From: UMGS75 sp963648435
GTDB taxonomy: Bacteria > Bacillota_I > Bacilli_A > ML615J-28 > CAG-313
Direction: 5' to 3'
Length of the DNA stretch: 20,999 nt
Assembly (NCBI GenBank): GCA_963648435.1
Contig: CAVJDT010000034.1
Coordinates: 1 to 20,999 of the forward strand
Shown: in pieces, positions 17,001 to 20,999 of the stretch
How the letters are laid out: the number at the start of each line of letters is the position of its first letter
Position numbering within the stretch: the stretch's first letter is position 1
Notes under the pieces: model-generated
What the model saw: the letters and a program-made list of their open reading frames with translations, nothing else
Told to the model about the DNA's origin: nothing
Databases searched by the model: none
Made by a program: the position numbers and the translations under genes

Positions 17001-17273
17001 TGTGCCATGTTCATTAAATCCATGACGAGGATTAGACAAAAAATAATCATAATTATTTATGTATTTAGTATTAACAGCACCAGGAGCATTTGGAGTAATA
17101 AAATTTTTTTTATCAAATTCAGGAGCATTGTTATTTTGAGATGTAGTAATAGAAGAATTATCTATGTCAACATTTAAATTTAAAAAATAATTTAAACGTT
17201 CATCTGCATCTACTGAAAAAAAACTTGATAAATTATTTGCATATAATTCAATATCTGAATCTGATAAATTCAA
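14001..17273 (-). CDS. Secreted cysteine peptidase with leucine-rich repeats, main part
   Basis: This 1090-residue frame opens at a TTG but is the in-frame continuation of the signal-peptide piece encoded at 17316-17675; only a TGA separates them. Residues about 70-330 form a papain-like peptidase: Cys92 in GTCGSVAAQILLGYNNYYND, His297 in TDHWVVGYGY and Asn323 in VNFGW are a plausible triad. A Thr/Ser-rich stretch (about 177-215) is inserted between Cys and His. BspA-type leucine-rich repeats (LRR_5) fill about 385-545 (IGNNAFSNQNNLLSVTIPN, YAFEGCTNLESVTLS). Several beta-rich segments follow, and a Big_2-like Ig domain (YWYSSDENVASISDYGTLLG) lies near 935-1005. There is no sortase motif or C-terminal anchor. 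It is last in the operon and is followed by a terminator. Target proteins are unknown. If the TGA is not read through, this part would lack a signal peptide. Confidence 0.75.
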   Translation of the reverse strand: MNLSDSDIELYANNLSSFFSVDADERLNYFLNLNVDIDNSSITTSQNNNAPEFDKKNFITPNAPGAVNTKYINNYDYFLSNPRHGFNEHGTCGSVAAQILLGYNNYYNDRRIINVEHLYGDWIGSASSNLYDKSNYVYPERNMNVCNNPMSLTRYTTGTNNDFYEFVIRNIEPTAFNCTCTTTTIKVSGSTATVTTTIYFPDGTTSTSVTTRDAAPGEQSSENTKHTHTGASIDDVVEGLGNILSAKFDESQYSITYDEKGWFFGWSPISSTPIKAEIDSGRPLIIGLDSNLGGTDHWVVGYGYQDYNYPGDSETYSGYIVNFGWTNRYNVWINESWCDSYIALQMNHTHNLNIQTNNIIDDTKIELRCGECGYRTLDDLYTVSDNKLVSVNYEISGDIEIPENINGTQILFIGNNAFSNQNNLLSVTIPNTITNIDSYAFEGCTNLESVTLSNSLYAIGVGAFIGCSSLRSINIPASVQHIDSNAFENCSSLTSVTVNKSQEAITHIGENAFDGCSTSLQIIVPKNRLAEYKNKVYWSSYKNKIIPDSTDFDELNLHCLVDDSSDVTLSAGYNELYKLNVECNKSYKFMTSSGIELKVYDEYFDELYTGENTLYAYLSPGTYYLDVRYNSSTASGTITIDYELRWTHDGERVYYNDEHNLLTHLHETSDGTYFNKLYYINNNGAGLYKFQLNGTYSNNLPIAYDSGTLTIYNDSGRLETQILNRYPNSSIMASSDDNQDTMYVYLPRNGYFYINVVMPSKSYESLSLIVSPISSQNINLFNLNENANHLISVINNTDKGDYVETLNVEQTGKFTISYNYNGSSTDNFVFLLVKQNYNSTTNQYSFSTIINETMNATNNSFTYTGNLEAGKYYIGYLNKNDSSSVVVNFVRLVTDSDNQKLLPDPDMFTVYGSEVRFNNGVCRGTNLTVGFTRFIYLDNTLDIRSQSRLDYYWYSSDENVASISDYGTLLGLSPGTVKIMAVYKNDPSVVYVKQFTVLPDTRTEDLAVEISESITYAESGQIYEICLTDTNSPYPLNSLYEWSVVLDESSYSVTVTEWGTFSMSGTGTIVLEGRSKLNPHLVVRFTLIVT

Positions 17274-17315
17274 ATAATCTCCGGTATCAACATCAATAAA
17301 CTTATTATTCTTTTT

Positions 17316-17675
17316 TCAATAATAATTAGATGGACCAGCATAATACTTTCTAGAATCAATATTTGAATAATCTAAATCAAATTCTAATGAATATTCCATC
17401 ATTTCCAATGTAGTTCTATAATAAATTACATATCCTAAACCTTCAAAATCAACATAAACATAATCTGGTGAATCATTAAAATTATATAAATACTCTATAC
17501 TATTAATTTCAACGTTGCCAAATATTTTGATTGTTTCTTCAATAAAAAGTTCTTGTTCATCTTCTTCTATATTCGATGTATAAGCATTTACTTTCGTTCT
17601 AATATTTACAAATATAAATGTCAAAACCAAAGTAAAAATCATCAATATTTTTAAAATTTTTTTACTCATTTTCAT
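17316..17675 (-). CDS. N-terminal part of the secreted cysteine peptidase (signal peptide and prodomain)
   Basis: The 119 codons begin with a Sec signal peptide (KKILKILMIFTLVLTFIFV, cleavage after VNA near residue 31). A short region ends RKYYAGPSNYY before a TGA. The reading frame then continues without a shift as KKNNKFIDVDTGDYLNLSDS into the 1090-residue main part. The same layout (signal peptide, short N-terminal region with a YYAGP-like motif, then the GTCGSVAAQ peptidase) is usual for these peptidases, so the two pieces were one gene of about 1224 codons. AAAGGA lies 7 bases before the ATG, only 17 bases after the lipoprotein stop, so the two are probably co-transcribed. The TGA may be a nonsense mutation, a sequencing error or, less likely, a read-through site. 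Confidence 0.7.
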   Translation of the reverse strand: MKMSKKILKILMIFTLVLTFIFVNIRTKVNAYTSNIEEDEQELFIEETIKIFGNVEINSIEYLYNFNDSPDYVYVDFEGLGYVIYYRTTLEMMEYSLEFDLDYSNIDSRKYYAGPSNYY

Positions 17676-17692
17676 AAAATTATCCTTTAATT

Positions 17693-18217
17693 CTAAATAA
17701 ATTCAATATTTTCAAATTCTACTTTATCCATTTTTATAAGAATAAAAGTTCTTTCAGGGTCAGTCGTAACGTTAATTTTACTTTTATATGTTATTTTTAA
17801 ATTATTATTATTTAATTCAACACTATTTAAGCTATATGTACAATTTGTATCAGCAAATAAAAATAAAATTAATATTTCTTTATCATAATCAATTTCATAA
17901 TTAGTATTAAAAACTCGTTCATACTTATCTAATGAATCTATAACATATGTAATTGTCTCTGGTGAACTTTCATCAAAAATATATTCCTCACTTTCCGGAT
18001 TAGTTGGATCATAATTTTCATTTTTATACCGAACACCTGAAACTTTATTTTCTAATAAAAAGTCTTTTTTAAAATAATTAACTGTTTGAACACCGTCAAT
18101 ACTTCCGCTATTTACCATTACTGCATTGTACAGAATAGTATTATCATTATCATTGCTGCATCCAACAAGTACTATGCTTAAAATAAGCATCATAAATAGT
18201 ACAATTATTTTTTTCAT
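17693..18217 (-). CDS. Small lipoprotein of unknown function
   Basis: The product of about 174 residues has a clear lipoprotein signal (MKKIIVLFMMLILSIVLVGC), so it should be anchored outside the membrane. The rest is acidic and Asn-rich, with predicted beta strands (TILYNAVMVNS, ILILFLFADTNCTYSLNSVEL, RTFILIKMDKVEF), and shows no motif I recognise. The ATG at 18217 is preferred; one at 18229 directly abuts the Shine-Dalgarno AAGGAGATGA. It is followed after 17 bases by the secreted peptidase gene and preceded by a short ORF and a candidate small RNA. A partner or inhibitor of the peptidase would fit the position, but nothing in the sequence proves it. Confidence 0.7.
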   Translation of the reverse strand: MKKIIVLFMMLILSIVLVGCSNDNDNTILYNAVMVNSGSIDGVQTVNYFKKDFLLENKVSGVRYKNENYDPTNPESEEYIFDESSPETITYVIDSLDKYERVFNTNYEIDYDKEILILFLFADTNCTYSLNSVELNNNNLKITYKSKINVTTDPERTFILIKMDKVEFENIEFI

Positions 18218-18250
18218 TTTATTTTTCATCTCCTTTCACTTTTAATTTAT

Positions 18251-18325
18251 TTAGTATACTTCTGGCCGTATACTATGGCCAATTAGCTCTTTGATAATGC
18301 GTTTTAAAACTAAATAAATCAACAT
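18251..18325 (-). CDS. 24-residue ORF with strong ribosome binding site
   Basis: GGGGAGG lies 7 bases before an ATG that opens 24 codons (begins MLIYLVLKRIIKELIG). The product would be a short hydrophobic and basic amphipathic peptide. A TATAAT at 18368-18373 could be its -10. The end of the frame forms a perfect 7-bp inverted repeat (AGTATAC with GTATACT, 18253-18274). It could be a leader peptide for the lipoprotein-peptidase operon or a toxin-like peptide; I do not recognise a family. The near-ideal Shine-Dalgarno is the main evidence that it is translated. Confidence 0.4.
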   Translation of the reverse strand: MLIYLVLKRIIKELIGHSIRPEVY

Positions 18326-18404
18326 ACTAGTACCTCCCCATACTGTCTTTTACGTTTTATCACTATTATTATATGCAATTTACACATAATAATCTATTTT
18401 TAAG

Positions 18405-18434
18405 CAAAAAAGCCCCCTTTTCCTAAGAGAGCTT
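18405..18434 (-). terminator. Intrinsic terminator of the candidate small RNA
   Basis: AAGCTCTC pairs with GGGGGCTT (8 bp with two G-T pairs) around the loop TTAGGAAAA, followed on the minus strand by TTTTTTGC. It lies between the strong small-RNA promoter and the lipoprotein-peptidase genes. Confidence 0.65.
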
Positions 18435-18502
18435 GTATCTAGTCAGTATATATTATTCTTAAGAGTGTCCCAAAGCAGACTTAGGAAATATTAATATATT
18501 AC
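18405..18502 (-). ncRNA. Candidate small RNA of about 98 bases
   Basis: A strong promoter (18509-18537) is followed about 68 bases after its predicted start by an intrinsic terminator, with no ORF between. The segment at 18480-18488 (TTTCCTAAG on the minus strand) is exactly complementary to 18419-18427 (CTTAGGAAA), which makes up the loop of the terminator hairpin. The RNA could therefore fold into a long-range helix or pseudoknot involving the terminator. It may be an independent small RNA or an attenuated leader for the 24-residue ORF, lipoprotein and peptidase. No known RNA family is recognised. Confidence 0.45.
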
Positions 18503-18508
18503 GACTAT

Positions 18509-18537
18509 ATTTTACCATAATATGGAAAATAATGCAA
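18509..18537 (-). promoter_or_regulatory. Promoter of the candidate small RNA
   Basis: On the minus strand TTGCAT (18532-18537) and TAAAAT (18509-18514) are separated by exactly 17 bases, with an extended -10 TGG. It is among the best sigma-A-type promoters in the window. The inverted TGAGCA box of the right-hand repeat element lies 31 bases upstream. Confidence 0.65.
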
Positions 18538-18566
18538 GTGTTTTATTTATTTAATAATTTCATTAA

Positions 18567-18666
18567 AATGAGCATTTTTTGTTATTTCTTGCTTTTTTAT
18601 AAATATTGCTCAATTTTAAACTATAAATTTGACTAATTTAACAAAAATTGGCAAAAAATGCTCAAA
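18567..18666 (-). repeat. Right copy of the three-box TGAGCA element
   Basis: TGAGCA boxes on the minus strand lie at 18659-18664 and 18607-18612, 52 bases apart, with an inverted box at 18569-18574. The outer pair forms a 13-bp inverted repeat (TGAGCATTTTTTG with CAAAAAATGCTCA). Order and spacing match the copy at 13812-13912. It lies between the terminase stop codon and the small-RNA promoter, and covers most of the gene-free stretch 18503-18675. Confidence 0.5.
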
Positions 18667-18675
18667 TAAAAATTT

Positions 18676-19503
18676 TTATATTATTATTAATCCTCTTTCA
18701 TTATAAACGCTATCTTCATCACAGTTTCTTATTGCTCTATCAAGCGCCATAACTAATGCAACTGCCCCATCTATTCTTTCTGTCGATTTTTCTTTATCCA
18801 TTTTTATATTTCCTGCTGGATCTGTTTTTATATAAACATTATCCATCATCCAACGTAATACAATATTTCCACCATGTGCTATTTTTCTTTCGAGTACTAG
18901 TTCCATTAATCTCTTTGTTGGTGGACTCATATCTTTATATCCTTGACCAAAAGGTACTACTGTAAACCCCATTCCCTCTAGATTTTGTGTCATTTGAACA
19001 GCTCCCCATCTATCAAATGCTATTTCTTTTATATTATAAACTTTTCCAAGTTTATCTATGAATTTTTCAATATACCCATAATGAATGACATTTCCTTCTG
19101 TTGCATATACTAGTTTCTTTCCTAACCATATATCATACGGAACATGATCTCTTCTTACCCTTTGTTCTATTGTATCTTCAGGTATCCAAAAGAATGGTAA
19201 AATATAATATTTATCGTCATCATCAATTGGTGGAAATACTAACACAAAGGCTGTAACATCAGTTGAACTTGATAAGTCAAGCCCTGCATAACATATTCTT
19301 CCTCTTAACTCTTCTTTATCAAAGAAATCACCACATTTATCCCAAGCATCCATACTCATCCATCTAACATTTCCTGATACCCAAGTATTAAGTCTAAGTT
19401 GTCTAAATATATTTTCTTCTGCTAAATTTTGCAATGCGTCTTGATATGCCTCTCTAATCCTATCAATTTGAATAGTTTCTCCAAGTGAAGGATTTGCTTT
19501 ATA
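18676..19503 (-). pseudogene. Terminase large subunit, C-terminal (nuclease) part
   Basis: This is the in-frame continuation of the terminase ATPase part, separated from it by a single TAG at 19504-19506. It begins YKANPSLGETIQIDRIREAY, usually preceded by Trp in Terminase_1 proteins. It carries the RNase H-like nuclease domain, with GLDLSSSTDVTAF holding the first catalytic Asp, then IAFDRWGAVQM and the end segment ERIDGAVALVMALDRA. The normal C-terminus is reached, so nothing but the one codon is missing. The first possible start is a TTG at 19434 without a Shine-Dalgarno, so separate translation is unlikely. The enzyme would package phage DNA into capsids; without portal or capsid genes nearby it is probably non-functional here. 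Confidence 0.8.
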
Positions 19504-20295
19504 CTAATTTGCTTCATTATGCCAATCTTCTTCTTGCTCCAATCCATATATCACTGGATAAAATGTTGAGTCGATTTTTCTTCCTTCTATAATATCTTTT
19601 GCTTTCATATGCAATTCATAGCATATACTATTTTTATTGTTTCCTGCAGTTGTTATATAAAAATATAGAGGTTCTTCCCTTGCATCTCCTGATCCTTTTG
19701 TTAGAACATCAAATAATTTTCTATTAGGTTGAGTATGTAATTCGTCAAACACAAGCGCTGAAATATTTAAACCATGTTTTGTTACTACATCTGCAGATAA
19801 AACTTGATAAAAACCTGAATTAGAAAAATTAACCAATCTTTTTGAAGCAAGTGTTATTTTGCTTCTTTCTTGTAACGCTGGCGACATTTCAACCATTCTT
19901 CTAGCAACATCAAATACAATAGATGCTTGTTGTCTATCTGCTGCGGCGCCATACACTTCTGCACTTGGTTCATTATCTGCATATAACATATAAAGAGCTA
20001 CTGCGGCTGCAAGTTCTGATTTACCATTTTTCTTTGCAATTTCAATGTATGCTTGTCTAAACTGTCTTGTCCCATCTTCCTTTACAGTTCCAAATATATC
20101 TCTTATAATTTGTTCTTGCCATGGAAGCAAATAAAATTGTTTTCCTTCCCATTTGCCTTTTGTATGTTTTAAGTTTTCTATGAAGAGGACTGCTCTATCT
20201 GCCTTTGCTTTATCATAATGTGAAGTTGGAGCCATAAACCTTGTTGGTTTATAGTCTTTTAATTTTGGAAAATCAATAGGTCTATTAATTGTCAT
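19504..20295 (-). pseudogene. Terminase large subunit, N-terminal (ATPase) part
   Basis: The 263 codons encode the packaging ATPase of a Terminase_1 (YmfN-like) protein: the start MTINRPIDFPKLKDYKPTRF, LLPWQEQIIRDIFG, a Walker A variant EIAKKNGKSEL near residue 90, and Walker B ALVFDELH near 183. The frame stops at a TAG after EEDWHNEAN, where conserved NWYKANPSLG would be expected. A single TGG-to-TAG change explains it. GAGGTAAAG before the ATG serves as Shine-Dalgarno. The gene follows the gamma-glutamylcyclotransferase gene after 21 bases, so they form one operon. Both parts together make a normal 539-codon gene, which suggests that inactivation is recent. Confidence 0.85.
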
Positions 20296-20316
20296 TTCTT
20301 TACCTCTTTCATAAAA

Positions 20317-20796
20317 TCAACGAGAAAAGGAAGAGTATACAAACTCTTCCAAACAAACACATTTTTTATTTCTTTGCATTCTATCTTTTGTATCTTCCAA
20401 GGCTTCCTTTAAATATGCTAGATCCAACCCAACATCATTATACCCTGATTTAATTACTTCAAGATATTTTCTTGTAGGCAAGTATGGTATTCCTCTATTC
20501 ATAATATACACCATTCCTTTAATGACTTTATCTTTCATAACTACTTCAATAATTTCCTTTCTATATAAAGTCGGGTATCCTTCATAAATATCTAATGCTT
20601 TTTCATCATTTTCCTTTATTTCCAATACAGCTACAGGAACTTCTTTTTTTGCTTCTTTTTCAATTGTTGCTACACCTCTAAAGGTCAATTTATAATCTAG
20701 TATTTTTCCTATTCCAACAACTTTTGCAGTAGGGCATCTATAGCCCATCTGCATTATATTTAAGTTGCTACCATATGCTACATATAATTTACTCAT
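20317..20796 (-). CDS. Gamma-glutamylcyclotransferase-like (AIG2) protein
   Basis: The 159-residue protein starts MSKLYVAYGSNLN, the nucleotide-free substrate loop YGSNL typical of the GGCT/AIG2 fold. It keeps the acidic motif ALDIYEGYPTLY, whose Glu is the usual catalytic acid/base. Family members release 5-oxoproline from gamma-glutamyl amides. The gene ends in TGA and is transcribed just ahead of the terminase gene. Directly upstream is the tail of an amidoligase; phage genomes often pair these two enzymes, presumably to make and cleave or trim gamma-glutamyl-type amide links on a peptide or protein. The true substrate here is unknown. The frame is intact. Confidence 0.85.
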   Translation of the reverse strand: MSKLYVAYGSNLNIMQMGYRCPTAKVVGIGKILDYKLTFRGVATIEKEAKKEVPVAVLEIKENDEKALDIYEGYPTLYRKEIIEVVMKDKVIKGMVYIMNRGIPYLPTRKYLEVIKSGYNDVGLDLAYLKEALEDTKDRMQRNKKCVCLEEFVYSSFSR

Positions 20797-20814
20797 TTTT
20801 TCTATCCTTTCTTT

Positions 20815-20943
20815 TTATGCTATTACACTTTGAGGGCGACCAGTCTTGAATGCTATGTCGCCATCTAAGTTTTCTAGTAAGAACTCTCTTGCTGTCTTGA
20901 ATTCTTCACCAATCATACCAAGTCTTAGTAACCATGTTCTAAA
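20815..20943 (-). pseudogene. C-terminal remnant of an Amidoligase_2-type protein
   Basis: The minus-strand frame reads FRTWLLRLGMIGEEFKTARE, then FLLENLDGDIAFKTGRPQSVIA and TAA. This matches my memory of the C-terminal end of phage Amidoligase_2 (COOH-NH2 ligase) proteins, where an FRTWLLRLGLIGDEFKTAR-like block precedes a KxGRP tail. An in-frame TAA lies directly before the Phe (20944-20946), and the DNA beyond has no further similarity, so the 5' three-quarters of the gene is missing by deletion or rearrangement at about 20943. It ends 18 bases before the cyclotransferase start, as expected for the pair. The family assignment rests on this short block only. Confidence 0.55.
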
Positions 20944-20999
20944 TTATAGATAATTAATCTATTTGCAGGAAATATAATCAAATTAAATCATATTAATTA
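20944..20999. other. Short unassigned stretch to the window edge
   Basis: No gene or clear signal is seen. A near-palindrome TAGATAATTAATCTA lies beside the point where amidoligase similarity stops, which may mark a rearrangement junction. Confidence 0.3.

Noticed and set aside
17316..17318. TGA read as Trp (Mollicutes code 4)
   Set aside because: All other long frames are free of internal TGA, Trp is encoded by TGG throughout, and the intact cyclotransferase gene ends in TGA.
19504..19506. TAG reassigned to an amino acid, as in some phages
   Set aside because: TAG ends the MATE and lipoprotein genes at plausible positions, and a second TAG follows directly after the MATE stop. A single nonsense mutation is simpler.
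20929..20996. Short minus-strand frame at the right edge in a different phase from the amidoligase tail
   Set aside because: It is only about 21 codons between two stops, has no recognisable motif and no ribosome binding site.

Overview
The window is strongly A+T-rich and uses the standard code: Trp is TGG, most stops are TAA, TAG ends several genes, and TGA ends the cyclotransferase gene at 20317. Lipoproteins with lipoboxes, BspA-type leucine-rich repeats, PhoB-type signalling and the rpsT/comEC/comEA block point to a low-GC Gram-positive such as Erysipelotrichales, RF39-like Bacilli or an Acholeplasma relative from an animal gut. The taxon is inference. Nearly every gene is on the minus strand; only the RsuA-type pseudouridine synthase is on the plus strand.

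Region 1 (about 100-7360) is a signalling and surface module. In transcription order it holds a PhoB/OmpR-type response regulator (6631-7308), a sensor kinase (5406-6638), a large Cthe_2159-like beta-helix lipoprotein (1990-5304) and a second repeat-bearing beta-helix lipoprotein (164-1927) ending at a hairpin terminator. The regulator operon and both lipoprotein genes each carry the same box, near AGTTTATTTAAGGTTT, at the same place just upstream of the -10. This suggests that the two-component system activates itself and both surface proteins.

Region 2 (7360-12870) is chromosomal core: rpsT, comEC, comEA, a pseudouridine synthase and a MATE exporter. The last two converge on a perfect bidirectional terminator that encodes the C-termini of both. 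A 56-codon remnant of a DNA methyltransferase (motif DPFMGSGTT) lies between rpsT and comEC, where holA is found in many Firmicutes.

Region 3 (13140-20999) is accessory and phage-derived. It holds a truncated ParB-methyltransferase, a terminase large subunit broken by one in-frame TAG, an intact gamma-glutamylcyclotransferase, and the C-terminal tail of an Amidoligase_2-type protein. Between terminase and methyltransferase lies a 4.7-kb unit with a candidate small RNA, a 24-codon ORF, a lipoprotein gene and a secreted cysteine peptidase with leucine-rich repeats, the last interrupted by one in-frame TGA. This unit is bordered by two diverged copies of a roughly 100-bp element with three TGAGCA-like boxes at matching spacing. 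No portal, capsid, integrase, tRNA, rRNA or CRISPR array was seen.
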